From: Bog-257 sp963805985 | GTDB lineage: Bacteria > Acidobacteriota > Terriglobia > Terriglobales > Acidobacteriaceae | Length of the DNA stretch: 64,000 nucleotides | Assembly (NCBI GenBank): GCA_963805985.1 | Contig: CAWDWG010000012.1 | Span: 62,001-126,000 of the forward strand | Reading direction: 5' to 3' | Part shown: one piece after another, positions 26,466 through 35,180 of the stretch | Numbering within the stretch: the stretch's first letter is position 1 | Layout of the letters: each line of letters starts with the position of its first letter | Translations under genes and position numbers: made by a program | The notes under the pieces: model-generated | What the model saw: the letters and a program-made list of their open reading frames with translations, nothing else | The model's database searches: none | Told to the model about the DNA's origin: nothing

Positions 26466-26783
26466 CTAGACGACCTTGGCGAAGATGATAACCAGGGTGA
26501 ACAGCACCAGGGACTCGATAAACGCGAGGCCGAGAATCAGCGCCAGCTGAATTGCCGGACGAGCGGCAGGATTGCGGGCCATAGCTTCGCAAGCCGCAGC
26601 ACCGACGCGGCCCTGTCCCAAGCCGGCCAGGCCGGCTGCGATCGCGATGCCGAAACCTGAAGCAATGGCGACCCAGTTGAGGTGGTTAGTTGCAGCGGCG
26701 CTTCCCGCGTCCTGCGCGAACGCTGGCATGGCCACCATCATCAGGGCCATCAGCGCAAAGAAAATCATCGTTACTTTCCGCAT
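26466..26783 (-). CDS. atpE: F0 ATP synthase subunit c, with N-terminal signal-like extension
   Basis: Ring-forming proteolipid of the F0 motor. A 105-residue protein: residues 1-23 form an extra hydrophobic leader (MRKVTMIFFALMALMMVAMP, AFA) with a likely cleavage site before QDAG. The first c-subunit helix (WVAIASGFGIAIAAGLAGLGQG), the polar loop ARNP and the second helix with the ion-carrying Glu90 (LAFIESLVLF) follow. Gln57 plus Glu90-Ser91 resemble part of the Na+ ligand set, but the Tyr five positions after the Glu is Phe here, so H+ coupling is more likely. It is the last gene of the atpZ-atpI-atpB-atpE cluster, 165 bases after atpB and ending in a strong terminator. Confidence 0.95.
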   Translation of the reverse strand: MRKVTMIFFALMALMMVAMPAFAQDAGSAAATNHLNWVAIASGFGIAIAAGLAGLGQGRVGAAACEAMARNPAARPAIQLALILGLAFIESLVLFTLVIIFAKVV

Positions 26784-26859
26784 TTGTGTTTCTCCTTATG
26801 AATTGCTGCCAGGAGGTGGTTGACGTTCACCGAGCTGACGCCCTCACACTGGTAGCGGC

Positions 26860-26945
26860 TGCACTTAGCAGCTAGCACTTAGCCTTTAGCCAAACCCAGT
26901 AAGAATTTTTCTTGCCAAATGCTAAGTGCCAAATGCTAAGTGCTG
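26860..26945. repeat. Stutter repeat (AGCACTTAGC / GCTAAGTGCT) between atpB and atpE
   Basis: GCACTTAGCAGCTAGCACTT AGCC at one side and GCTAAGTGCC AAATGCTAAGTGCT at the other form an imperfect inverted arrangement of 9-10 base words around an A+T-rich centre. A close relative of these words (GCCAAGTGCC) occurs inside manC at 37254-37286. Confidence 0.65.
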
Positions 26946-26948
26946 TTT

Positions 26949-27680
26949 CTAATGCTCATGCGCGACTGCTTCGCCGATATACACCGTCGCCAGAAGCACG
27001 AAGACGTAAGTCTGAATCAGGGCAACGCCGATGTGCAGCAGAATGAAAATGATCGGAATGGCAATCGGGATCAGCGTAAAGAACACCAGAATCACCATGT
27101 CACTGGCGAACATATTGGCGAAAAGACGAATGGTGAGCGACAAAACGCGCGCCAGATGGCTGAAGACCTCGATGGGAAACATCAGGATGGCCAGCCACCA
27201 CACCGGGCCCATGAAGTTCCTGATGTAGCCGAATCCGTTTACCCGAACGCCCTGGAAGTGGTAATAGAACCAGGTCACCAGTGCACACCCAAGCGGAACT
27301 GACGGAATCGCAGTCGGCGTCTCGAACCCAGGTATCACTCCAATAATGCAGTTGACCAGAATGAACAGAAACAGGGCAGAAAGATAACCGACGTAGCGCT
27401 CGTATCCGTGCCCAATCACTTCATGCGCCTGATCGCCGATAAACGAATTTAAGACCTCGACGATATGCTGCATGGCGCCGGGACTGTCGACCGAGAGCCG
27501 CATCCTCACATAAAGGAAGAAAAGCAGCAGCAGTACGAAGACCAGCAGCTGCATGGCAATGTAGTTGGTGATTGGCGCCTGCGGGTTTGCGGGATGCACG
27601 TGGACCGCGTTCAGAATGGCGTTGGCCACGCCGGCAAGATGCTTATTGACTAGTGCGGTTATCCAAAGTTGCTCAGGCAT
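26949..27680 (-). CDS. atpB: F0 ATP synthase subunit a
   Basis: Stator channel subunit that passes ions to the c-ring. 243 residues, five to six helices, with the essential Arg in SLTIRLFANMFAS and a downstream IIFILLHIGVALIQTYVFVLL helix typical of AtpB. The N-terminal part WITALVNKHLAGVANAIL precedes the first helix. It sits between atpI and atpE in the F0 cluster; a REP hairpin pair and a stutter repeat occupy the gaps either side, so intergenic spacing is larger than in most atp operons. Confidence 0.95.
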   Translation of the reverse strand: MPEQLWITALVNKHLAGVANAILNAVHVHPANPQAPITNYIAMQLLVFVLLLLFFLYVRMRLSVDSPGAMQHIVEVLNSFIGDQAHEVIGHGYERYVGYLSALFLFILVNCIIGVIPGFETPTAIPSVPLGCALVTWFYYHFQGVRVNGFGYIRNFMGPVWWLAILMFPIEVFSHLARVLSLTIRLFANMFASDMVILVFFTLIPIAIPIIFILLHIGVALIQTYVFVLLATVYIGEAVAHEH

Positions 27681-27753
27681 GAATTCTTGCTCGTATGATC
27701 GAACCTAGGTAATGCGATTACCTCTGCCGGCACAGGCTGGGCGTTGACTGGCC

Positions 27754-27809
27754 TCAGGGGCTAAAGCCCGGGATTTGCAGGGCTCTTGCGGCATGGCTAA
27801 AGCCATGCC
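27754..27809. repeat. Two REP-like hairpins between atpI and atpB
   Basis: GGGGCTAAAGCCC (about 27757-27769) and GGCATGGCTAAAGCCATGCC (27790-27809), followed by CTACTAA, variants of the dispersed hairpin. They lie inside what should be one transcript and could tune the expression of downstream genes. Confidence 0.6.
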
Positions 27810-27840
27810 CTACTAAGTTATGGGCGCTTCTTACGGAAAA

Positions 27841-28275
27841 TCAGATTCCGCGTCGCAGGCTAACAACAACTTCTGTCGCGACTTCGCAGGCGACTGCGGC
27901 AATTGGAAGACAGACGCCCCCCAGGAAGCCATACAGTCCAGCGAGGGAAACATTAAATATAACATAGGCGCCGCCGGCGATAAGGACATATCGCAGCAGC
28001 GCGCGAAACACGATCACGCCGCCGCGCTCGCGGCTTTGCTGGTTAACGACACGATCGCCCAGAGCCTCGATGGCTCGCTCCAGCCAGCGCTGATTCAGAT
28101 AGGAAATGGCCGCGCCGACAACAAAGCCTGCGGTTGCCGGCCAGCGGAAGAACGCCAGGCAGACCACGACTCCGATGCCGCAGAGCACCAACAGGAGTTT
28201 GCGGATTCTCGCCAGGGCACGATCGAGAAAAGCATCCGTGAAGAGGGACGAAGGCTCCGGCGTCGGCATGGACAC
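27841..28275 (-). CDS. ATP synthase I-like membrane protein
   Basis: A 144-residue protein with four hydrophobic segments (LLLVLCGIGVVVCLAFF, ATAGFVVGAAISYL, RYVLIAGGAYVIFNV, LYGFLGGVCLPIAAVACEVA), the layout of AtpI-type assembly factors that help form the c-ring. The sequence is weakly conserved, so the assignment rests on size, topology and position between atpZ and atpB. It begins 20 bases after the atpZ stop codon. Confidence 0.75.
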   Translation of the reverse strand: MSMPTPEPSSLFTDAFLDRALARIRKLLLVLCGIGVVVCLAFFRWPATAGFVVGAAISYLNQRWLERAIEALGDRVVNQQSRERGGVIVFRALLRYVLIAGGAYVIFNVSLAGLYGFLGGVCLPIAAVACEVATEVVVSLRRGI

Positions 28276-28294
28276 CAGATCACTGTAACGCAGA

Positions 28295-28519
28295 TCAACT
28301 CTTTTGCCGCGTGATCATGCGGATCATCTCGATGAAGCCGGAGACGGATCCCAGGATGATGCCGACCAGGAACATCCAGCGCGTGTGCAGCCAGTAGTCG
28401 AAGAGCTTGCCGACTAACAATCCAACCACCACGGCGGCAGGAATGATGAACGCGATCTGCGAATAGCGCGCCCATACAGTGGCTGCGTTATCTTTACGCG
28501 GATTGTCATCGTCGGCCAT
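28295..28519 (-). CDS. AtpZ/AtpI-type two-helix protein of the ATP synthase cluster
   Basis: A 74-residue protein with two membrane helices (QIAFIIPAAVVVGLLVGKLF and WMFLVGIILGSVSGFIEMIR) joined by DYWLHTR, matching the AtpZ/AtpI (F0F1-ATPase subunit, putative Ca2+/Mg2+ transporter) family. It is the first gene of the F0 cluster. The F1 genes are not in this window, as is common in Acidobacteria. Confidence 0.88.
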   Translation of the reverse strand: MADDDNPRKDNAATVWARYSQIAFIIPAAVVVGLLVGKLFDYWLHTRWMFLVGIILGSVSGFIEMIRMITRQKS

Positions 28520-28574
28520 GGTGAAAGGCTACCACGTTGCTGGAATTGACTTCTTAGTCGCCCCGGGTGGAGTA

Positions 28575-28706
28575 CGGCTGCTCAAAATTTGCGCCAGTAT
28601 TGTGTCGTCGGCTGAAGCCGGCTCAAACAGAAAATAAACGGCTTGAACGCTGGCCTGAAGGCCAGCACTACCCGAACCTGGCGCAATCAGGAGTTTTCAG
28701 CAAACC
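28575..28706. mobile_element. Degraded copy of the MITE-like element
   Basis: Left end CGGCTGCTCAAAATTTGCGCCAG-like, right end CTGGCGCAATCAGGAGTTTTCAGC-like, in inverted orientation. Inside, TGTCGTCGGCTGAAGCCGGC, AAACGGCTTGAACGC and GCTGGCCTGAAGGCCAGC with CACTACCCGA appear in the same order as in the 24947-25083 copy. It lies between the F0 cluster and the histidine kinase. Confidence 0.6.
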
Positions 28707-28730
28707 CTGAAGGCGTGCTCCACCCTAAGT

Positions 28731-30500
28731 TCACACAGCCTCTGCCATACTCTGCTGCACGCAAGGCAGCACGATCGTGAACACCGTGCCATGCGAGTCC
28801 CCAACGCGGGACTGAACCTCAATCGTGCCTCCGTGGCGCTCAGCGATTGCCTTCGAGACCCACAAGCCCAGTCCGGTGCCGACATCTTTCTTGGTGGTGT
28901 AGAACGGTTCGAAGATGCGCTGTAAATCCTCGGAGGCGATTCCGTGCCCGTTGTCCTCGACCTTCACCCGCACCCCTATATCGCCAGAGCGTTCGACGCA
29001 GGAGACGTGAACCCTGAGAGTGCCATCCATCTCCACGGCGTCGGCAGCGTTGGAAATGAGATTCGATATAAGCTGTTTCAGCTCGCCCGACCAGCCTTGC
29101 ACAGGCGGACACTGCTCCAACACACATTCCAGACGTATGTTCTTGGATTTCAACTTGCTGGAAAACAACTTCAGGACAGAGTCGACGAGCATCGGCACGT
29201 CGAGCGCGTCCGGCGACTTGGACTCACGATAGAATCCCAGCGTCTGCCGGGTGATGTGCGAGACGCGATCCAGTTCGTGCTCGGCTAGCGTCAAATCGTG
29301 AACAATGTCTGGGGGCAGCCCGGGCCTGTTCTTCGCCAGATAAATCAGGTTGCACACCGCTTCCAGTGGATTGTTGATCTCGTGAGCGACGGTCGCCGCC
29401 AGTCGAGCCGCGGCGGCCAGCTTTTCCGTCTTGCGCATCAGCTCCTGCGACTTGCGCTCCGAGGTTGCGTCGCGGAAGACCAGGACAACGCCTACCAGCC
29501 GGCCGCGATCGTCGTGTATCGGGGCAGCGCTGTCTTCGATCGCAACCAGCGATCCGTCGGCATGTTCCAGAACCGTGTGATTCGCCAATCCGACAATGCA
29601 CCCGAGTTCCATAACTTTCTTCACCGGATTCTCCACGGGAGCGCGAGTCACTTCATTGAAGATGGGGAACACGTCGGTGATGGGTCTGCCCTTGGCTTGT
29701 GCTGAACTTCTGCCGGTCAGCTTCTCCGCCACCGGATTCACGAAGGTCACATTGCCACGCTCGTCGGTGGCGATGACTCCATCACCGAGGCCGGTTAGCG
29801 TCACACGGAACCACTCTTCGCGTTGTCTGACTTGCGCGGCGTGCCGTTCCCGCAGATTGATCTCGCGCAGAATGAAGTACGCCAGCAGCAACAGTCCTAT
29901 GCCAGCCAGAGCGCTGGCGAGATAGACACAGGCAACGGTGACTCGAACGCTGTGCCAGTAAGCCTCGCCCCGGGCGGCATTCAGGGCTTCTTCCTTCCGC
30001 AGCATTTCCGTAGTCAATGCCCGGATCTTCTCCATGGTGAACTGTCCGCGGTTAGTCAGCACCAGGGTGTGGGCGGCAGCGGCATTGCCGGATTGATCGA
30101 GCTGTATGGTCGTGGCCAGCTCGTTGAGCTTCTGCTTGGCTAACAGCCGCAGCCGAGCGACATTGGCAAGTGCGTCGGGATTGTCGGCGACTAGTTGAGA
30201 CAGCCTGGCAATGTGGGAATCGATCTCGGCGACCGCAAGATTGTAGGGCGCCAGATAACTCACTTCGTGGGTGTAAAGATAACCCCGCTGCCCGGTCTCT
30301 GCGTCCTTCAGCAGGGACTCGGTTTGCGTGAGCTCCAACAAAACTTCCTGCGTGTGATAGACCCAGACCTGGTTCGTCACCTGCACGGCCAACTGCCGGC
30401 GGAGGACGATGCTGTTAGCGATTAGCAGCAGTAGTAAAAGAATAAAGCCTGTTACAACACTGAACCGTTTGTAGAAAGGCTGCACGAGGAGTTTCCCCAC
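28731..30500 (-). CDS. Membrane sensor histidine kinase with CHASE3 and PAS domains
   Basis: A 589-residue kinase. Membrane helix 1 at about 15-34, periplasmic CHASE3 domain (about 35-185, with LKDAETGQRGYLYT), membrane helix 2 at about 186-210, PAS domain (about 227-345, GLGDGVIATDERGNVTFVNP), then HisKA with the phosphorylated His373 in ATVAHEINNPLEA and an HATPase_c domain with N (LISNAADAV), G1 (VEDNGHGI) and G2 (GTGLGLWVSKAI) boxes. The CHASE3 signal is unknown. No response regulator is adjacent; the NarL-type regulator at 17465-18121 is a possible but unproven partner. Confidence 0.93.
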   Translation of the reverse strand: MGKLLVQPFYKRFSVVTGFILLLLLLIANSIVLRRQLAVQVTNQVWVYHTQEVLLELTQTESLLKDAETGQRGYLYTHEVSYLAPYNLAVAEIDSHIARLSQLVADNPDALANVARLRLLAKQKLNELATTIQLDQSGNAAAAHTLVLTNRGQFTMEKIRALTTEMLRKEEALNAARGEAYWHSVRVTVACVYLASALAGIGLLLLAYFILREINLRERHAAQVRQREEWFRVTLTGLGDGVIATDERGNVTFVNPVAEKLTGRSSAQAKGRPITDVFPIFNEVTRAPVENPVKKVMELGCIVGLANHTVLEHADGSLVAIEDSAAPIHDDRGRLVGVVLVFRDATSERKSQELMRKTEKLAAAARLAATVAHEINNPLEAVCNLIYLAKNRPGLPPDIVHDLTLAEHELDRVSHITRQTLGFYRESKSPDALDVPMLVDSVLKLFSSKLKSKNIRLECVLEQCPPVQGWSGELKQLISNLISNAADAVEMDGTLRVHVSCVERSGDIGVRVKVEDNGHGIASEDLQRIFEPFYTTKKDVGTGLGLWVSKAIAERHGGTIEVQSRVGDSHGTVFTIVLPCVQQSMAEAV

Positions 30501-30586
30501 GGCTTAGGTGAACACTGAGGTAAGAGGATTCTATCCCAAAAACCTAGCTCGTTATAGCGAGGCAATCGAAGAAATACGCGCAGGAA

Positions 30587-30620
30587 GACATCGTCGATGC
30601 CGTTTGGCACCGACGATGTC
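30587..30620. terminator. Strong stem-loop between peptidase and kinase genes
   Basis: GACATCGTCG (30587-30596) pairs with CGACGATGTC (30611-30620); the inner TGCC-GTTT-GGCA extends the stem. Both neighbours read leftward and it lies 45 bases past the M28 peptidase stop. There is no clear T-tract, so the terminator role is inferred. Confidence 0.45.
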
Positions 30621-30664
30621 ATGCTGCTAATGCATGCTTGGTTCTGTGGCGAGCTGCGGTTAGC

Positions 30665-32428
30665 CTACTCGCTCGTTTCTTTCTCCCCCGGTAGCGCACC
30701 GGGCATGATGTTCTTCAGTGGCGCCTTCAGCTGATCCTCCTGCTCCGGACGCGGCAGAGGCTTGCGCGGCAGCATCTGGTCGCGCATGGCGGTGTTGTAG
30801 ACAAACGTAGCTTCCACTACCGCGGCCTGTGCCAGGTCCTCAGCCGACAACTCCTCGTAAACATCCATGTTGGAGTGGTGGGTACGCGAGCCGTAGTCGA
30901 GCGGATCCTGGATGAACTGGAAGCCCGGGATGCCGATCGAGTCGAAGGCTTCATGGTCGGTACCGCCGGTGTTGCGCAAGGACAGCGTGGTGACGCCGAG
31001 ATCCTTCAGCGGCGCGATCCATTGCGCAAAGATCGGCGCCATCGCCGCGTTCTCCTGCAGGTAAACACCGCGGATTTTGCCGCTGCCATTGTCGAGGTTG
31101 AAGTAGCCGGAGATCTTCCCGTACTCGGGCTGCTTCAGCTGGATTGGCCCGCCCGGCTTGCGCACCCACTCCGGCAGTTTCATCTGATCAGGAGCGGTGG
31201 ACAGGGGCACGTAGCCGAAGTGTTGCTTCACGTAACCGTACGATCCGTATTCGCCCTGCTCCTCACCGGTCCAGAGCGCAGCGCGGATGGTGCGGCGCGG
31301 CTTCACGCCTAGCGTCGTCAGAATGCGCATTACTTCCAGCGTGACGACCGTTCCTGCTCCATTGTCGGTTGCACCTGTGCCCGAAGCCCACGAATCCAGA
31401 TGCGAGCCGACCATTACGACTTCATCCTTCAACTTGGGGTCGGTGCCGGGAATCTCGGCAATGGTGTCGTAGCCATGCTCGTGATCGCCGGTGAACTTAG
31501 TGTCGACGTTCATTTCGATCGAGACCGGCACATTGGCTTTCAGCAGACGATAGACGCGCCCGTAGTTTTCGATAGCCATGACGACCACAGGCAGGGGGTT
31601 AGCGCTCTCGCGCTTATAAATCTCCCAACCGAAGCCGACACTACTGTCGTCGAAGATGGTACCGCCCGAACCACCGCCGTCGCGACCATCGCGGCTGGGC
31701 ATGATGACTGCCGCTGCGTGCTCATCGGCGAGAAATTTCCCAACCTTCTGCCGGAGTTCCAGCCGCTTCATGAACTGCACCAGGAAGTCGCCGCGATCAC
31801 GTGGCTTCAGCGGCCATTCGGTAAGCTTTTCGAGTTCCTTGTCGTCATAGCGGATCCACAGCGGCTTCTCGACCGGAGGCACATCGCGCATGGCGCCGAG
31901 GAGAATAATTTTCCCCGCCAGCTTGCCTTTGAACTTGTCGAGATCCTTCTCGTCCTTGATGTCCATCCAGACGGCCTGGCCAGTCACGGCACCATTCGTT
32001 GCCGGAGACCACGGCGCCGCCTGCGCGATGAACACCGCAGGATCGGGCGACGCCATGCGCACCCAGGTGTTGAGCTGCTGCCAGCCCATGCCGAACTCGC
32101 CCCAGTCTTCGAGATGCGCGTTGGCGCAGCCCATCGCGGTGAACTGATCGCGCGTCCACTCGTTGGCGTGTTTCAGATTTTGCGAACCGGTGAGGCGCGG
32201 TCCGATGTCATCGAACAGCGCCGACGCGTATTCCATCGCGTGCGAGTGGTTCAGCCCTTCGAGCCGAATGCGCTGATACATGTTGAGGTCGAGCGTCTCC
32301 CGCTCCGGCTGCGGCTGGTCGTACGAAGGTTCGCTTGTAGAGGTGGTCTTCGATTTGTCGGCGGCAACTGCCGGCAACGCGCAAGCGAGAAAAACAACAA
32401 GAGAAATGCAGATTGTTCGATGTGCCAT
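30665..32428 (-). CDS. Secreted M28-family zinc aminopeptidase
   Basis: A 587-residue exported metallopeptidase. ATG 32428 is chosen because it starts the signal peptide (MAHRTICISLVVFLACALPA); the frame begins ten codons earlier. A PA-like insert (about 130-290) precedes the M28 catalytic domain: zinc ligands in VGSHLDSW, GATDNGAG and WTGEEQGEYGSYG, a later LRNTGGTDHEAFDSIGIPGFQF and YGSRTHHSNMDVYE. These motifs are complete, so it is likely active in removing N-terminal residues from peptides outside the cytoplasm. It is transcribed divergently from the ADOP permease gene. Confidence 0.92.
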   Translation of the reverse strand: MAHRTICISLVVFLACALPAVAADKSKTTSTSEPSYDQPQPERETLDLNMYQRIRLEGLNHSHAMEYASALFDDIGPRLTGSQNLKHANEWTRDQFTAMGCANAHLEDWGEFGMGWQQLNTWVRMASPDPAVFIAQAAPWSPATNGAVTGQAVWMDIKDEKDLDKFKGKLAGKIILLGAMRDVPPVEKPLWIRYDDKELEKLTEWPLKPRDRGDFLVQFMKRLELRQKVGKFLADEHAAAVIMPSRDGRDGGGSGGTIFDDSSVGFGWEIYKRESANPLPVVVMAIENYGRVYRLLKANVPVSIEMNVDTKFTGDHEHGYDTIAEIPGTDPKLKDEVVMVGSHLDSWASGTGATDNGAGTVVTLEVMRILTTLGVKPRRTIRAALWTGEEQGEYGSYGYVKQHFGYVPLSTAPDQMKLPEWVRKPGGPIQLKQPEYGKISGYFNLDNGSGKIRGVYLQENAAMAPIFAQWIAPLKDLGVTTLSLRNTGGTDHEAFDSIGIPGFQFIQDPLDYGSRTHHSNMDVYEELSAEDLAQAAVVEATFVYNTAMRDQMLPRKPLPRPEQEDQLKAPLKNIMPGALPGEKETSE

Positions 32429-32501
32429 CAAGTGTTGGTCTCCGGCAAGAAAAGTCAAACTCGCAAGAGTATCAGAAATCGGCCTGTAAATAATGCCGCT
32501 T

Positions 32502-32584
32502 GGGACAGACCGCAGGCCCGAAGCAGGGTCCTGTCCGGCGGTGAACCCGACCGTCCGGAGGCGAACAAACCGGCGCCGGTTTTC
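32502..32584 (+). other. Candidate structured RNA or leader upstream of the ADOP gene
   Basis: GGGACAGACC pairs with GGGTCCTGTCC across a small loop. GGCGGT-GAACCCG-ACCGTCC could form a second stem. AAACCGG-CG-CCGGTTT (32567-32582) followed by another T and CG resembles an intrinsic terminator on the + strand. The order of stem, stem and terminator before a gene is riboswitch- or attenuator-like, but no known class is recognised and covariation has not been tested. Confidence 0.3.
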
Positions 32585-32669
32585 GTAATCCTATAAAGGG
32601 GCAGCGTCAACGCAGCGTATGAGTTAGGCGACTGGCCCGAGCGGAGCTCCGCTTGCAAGGATGATTCTG

Positions 32670-35141
32670 ATGCGTACCCTACTCCATGACCTGCGGTATG
32701 CCGCTCGCCAGCTTGTAAAGTCGCCGAGCTTTGCCATCATCGCAATTCTCACGTTGGCGCTGGGAATCGGAGCCAGCACGACGATTTTTTCTGTTGTAAA
32801 CGGCGTCCTGCTGAATCCTCTGCCCTATCCCCATGCCGATAGGCTAGTGGTGCTTTTCCATAACAAGCCGAATTTCGTGAACGGCTCGATCTCTTATCCG
32901 AATTTCCTCGATTGGCAGCGCGACAATCGCAGCTTTGAAGCGATAGCCGCTTATCGCCATGGGGGTATGAAGTTGACCGGAGCTGGTGAGGCCGAGAACC
33001 TGGGCGGGCGCATGGTGTCGGCCGGCTTCTTCGAGATTCTAGGCGTGACGCCGCTGCTGGGTCGGACCTTCCGTGCGGAGGAAGACCAGCTGGGCGCCAA
33101 TCCCACGGTCATGATTTCCGAAGGCCTGTGGAAGCGCAAGTTCGGCTCCAATCCCAACATTCTGGGGCAGGCGATCGTCCTTGATGGAATTCCGCACACG
33201 ATCATCGGCATCATTCCCGCCAGCTTTCGATTGCGCCAATGGAACTTTCAGATCGGCGACATTTACACGCCTGTAGGCAATTACAGCGATCCGCATTTTC
33301 GCGAGCGGCAGGCGGCGTGGGGTATGGACGCGATCGCGCGGCTTAAACCCGGAGTGACCTTGGCCCAGGCAGCGCAGGATATGGCGCGGGTCAATCGAGG
33401 ACTGGGTGCGGCCTATCCCGACATCGACGCTGGTATCAAAACGACGATCGTTCCGATGAAGCAGGAGATTGTTGGCAATGTGCAGCCGGTGTTGTGGGTG
33501 CTGATGGGCGCCGTGCTGTTCGTGCTGCTGATTGCCTGCGTGAACGTTGCCAACTTGCAGCTGGCGCGCGCGAAAGCCCGCGAGCGCGAGTTTGCAGTTC
33601 GCCTCGCACTGGGAGCAGGGCAGTCGCGCCTGGTTCGACAGCTGCTCACGGAGAGCGTGGCGCTGTCGCTGGTGGGCGGCGCATTCGGTTTGTTGCTGGC
33701 TTATTGGGGCTCGAAGGCTGCGGTGGCGGCCATTCCGGACATGTTGCCGCGCGCGGAGAATGTTGGACTGGATGGCCGCGTGCTGCTGTTCTCGCTGGTG
33801 ATCTCGCTGCTGGCGGGGATTATCTTCGGGCTCTCGCCGGCGCTTCGTACGTCACGTACCAACGTCAACTCCACGCTCAACCAAAGCGGGCGTTCGCTGG
33901 CGGGAGCGCAGGCGCGCGCTCAGTCCGTGTTTGTCACGCTGGAGATGGCGATGGCGCTGGTCCTGCTGGTGGGTGCCGGACTCACCATCCGCACGTTGAT
34001 GCAATTGTGGAACGTCGATCCCGGCTTCCATGCGAATGGAGTTATCTTCTTCGATGCCAGCCCCTCGAAGTCGCTGTCCAAGCAGCCGCCGGACGCGATC
34101 CGCGCGGCTTTCCGGCAGATGCAGGCGACGATTCGCGCGGTACCCGGCGTCGAGAGCGCGTCGTTCGACTGGGGCGCTGTCCCGATGTTTGGCGATGATG
34201 AGGAGCCGTTCTGGGCTGAGGGCATGACGCGGTCGTCACGTGTGGCCGATGCTCCATCCGCGCTGCGCTACGCGGTGAATCCGGAGTATCTGAAGCTGAT
34301 GCGCGTACCGCTTCTCGCAGGCCGCTTTTTCAACGAGGCCGACAATGAACACTCTCCCCGCGTGATCGTGGTCGATGAGAGCTTCGCCAAGCACTACTTT
34401 CCCGGACAAAATCCCATCGGCAAGCACATTTACTTCCCGCCGGAAAGCACCGATGGAGAGCGCACGGACGAGGTAGTGGGAGTGGTAGGACATGTGAAGC
34501 AGTTCGGTCTGGCGCCCGACACGTCCAACGTTGTTGAAGGCGAATACTATGAGCCCTTCGCGCAGTTGCCGGACAAGATGATGCCCATGGCCAGTAGTGG
34601 TGTGAGCGTGTTTGTCCGCGCGCGTGAAGGCGTCGGTGCTGAATCGGTGTTTCCCAGCATTCAACACGCCTTGCGGCAATTCGACAGTGAGATGGTAGTC
34701 GATGATATGCAGCCGATGCAGCAGGCAGTCGCCGATTCGATTGCCCGGCAGCGCTTTGCCATGATGCTGTTTTCGATCTTCGCCGCGGGCGCCCTGGTGC
34801 TGGCTGCCATCGGCATCTATGGCGTGCTGTCCTACATTGTGGGACAGCGCACGCGTGAGGTTGGCATTCGCATGGCCCTGGGTGCGCAGAAGGGCGATGT
34901 GGTACGAACCGTGCTACGCGATGGAGCGAGGATGACGCTGCCAGGAGTGGGGATCGGCCTGGTGGCTGCACTGGCGCTGACGCGGCTCATGTCAGCCATG
35001 TTGTTTGGCGTACGGCCGACGGATGTGATTACCTTCGCGTCGGTTGCGGTGTTGCTGTGCGTTGTCGCGTTGGTAGCGTGTTATGTGCCGGCACGGCGCG
35101 CGGCTGCGCTCGATCCCATGCAGGCGCTGCGGGCGGAATAG
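32670..35141 (+). CDS. ADOP-type ABC transporter permease (acidobacterial duplicated orphan permease)
   Basis: An 823-residue protein (826 from the ATG at 32661; ATG 32670 has AAGGA seven bases upstream). It contains two copies of the MacB/FtsX permease module. The first has the N-terminal helix and MacB periplasmic core (about 15-260, with TLALGIGASTTIFSVVNGVL and NPLPYP) and three helices at about 270-430 (CVNVANLQLARA). The second core is at about 480-690 and the final three helices run to the end (LAAIGIYGVLSYIVGQRTRE). ADOP proteins are frequent in Acidobacteria and usually lack an adjacent ATPase, as here. Substrate unknown: export of a lipid-like or peptide substrate is inferred from MacB. 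Confidence 0.95.
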   Translation: MRTLLHDLRYAARQLVKSPSFAIIAILTLALGIGASTTIFSVVNGVLLNPLPYPHADRLVVLFHNKPNFVNGSISYPNFLDWQRDNRSFEAIAAYRHGGMKLTGAGEAENLGGRMVSAGFFEILGVTPLLGRTFRAEEDQLGANPTVMISEGLWKRKFGSNPNILGQAIVLDGIPHTIIGIIPASFRLRQWNFQIGDIYTPVGNYSDPHFRERQAAWGMDAIARLKPGVTLAQAAQDMARVNRGLGAAYPDIDAGIKTTIVPMKQEIVGNVQPVLWVLMGAVLFVLLIACVNVANLQLARAKAREREFAVRLALGAGQSRLVRQLLTESVALSLVGGAFGLLLAYWGSKAAVAAIPDMLPRAENVGLDGRVLLFSLVISLLAGIIFGLSPALRTSRTNVNSTLNQSGRSLAGAQARAQSVFVTLEMAMALVLLVGAGLTIRTLMQLWNVDPGFHANGVIFFDASPSKSLSKQPPDAIRAAFRQMQATIRAVPGVESASFDWGAVPMFGDDEEPFWAEGMTRSSRVADAPSALRYAVNPEYLKLMRVPLLAGRFFNEADNEHSPRVIVVDESFAKHYFPGQNPIGKHIYFPPESTDGERTDEVVGVVGHVKQFGLAPDTSNVVEGEYYEPFAQLPDKMMPMASSGVSVFVRAREGVGAESVFPSIQHALRQFDSEMVVDDMQPMQQAVADSIARQRFAMMLFSIFAAGALVLAAIGIYGVLSYIVGQRTREVGIRMALGAQKGDVVRTVLRDGARMTLPGVGIGLVAALALTRLMSAMLFGVRPTDVITFASVAVLLCVVALVACYVPARRAAALDPMQALRAE

Positions 35142-35180
35142 ACTCGGCGTGCCGGACAAAGTGCGATTCTCACGGAGGAA

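Noticed and set aside
31400..32596. 398-codon open frame on the plus strand
   Set aside because: Antisense to the M28 peptidase with complete zinc site; no recognisable domain.
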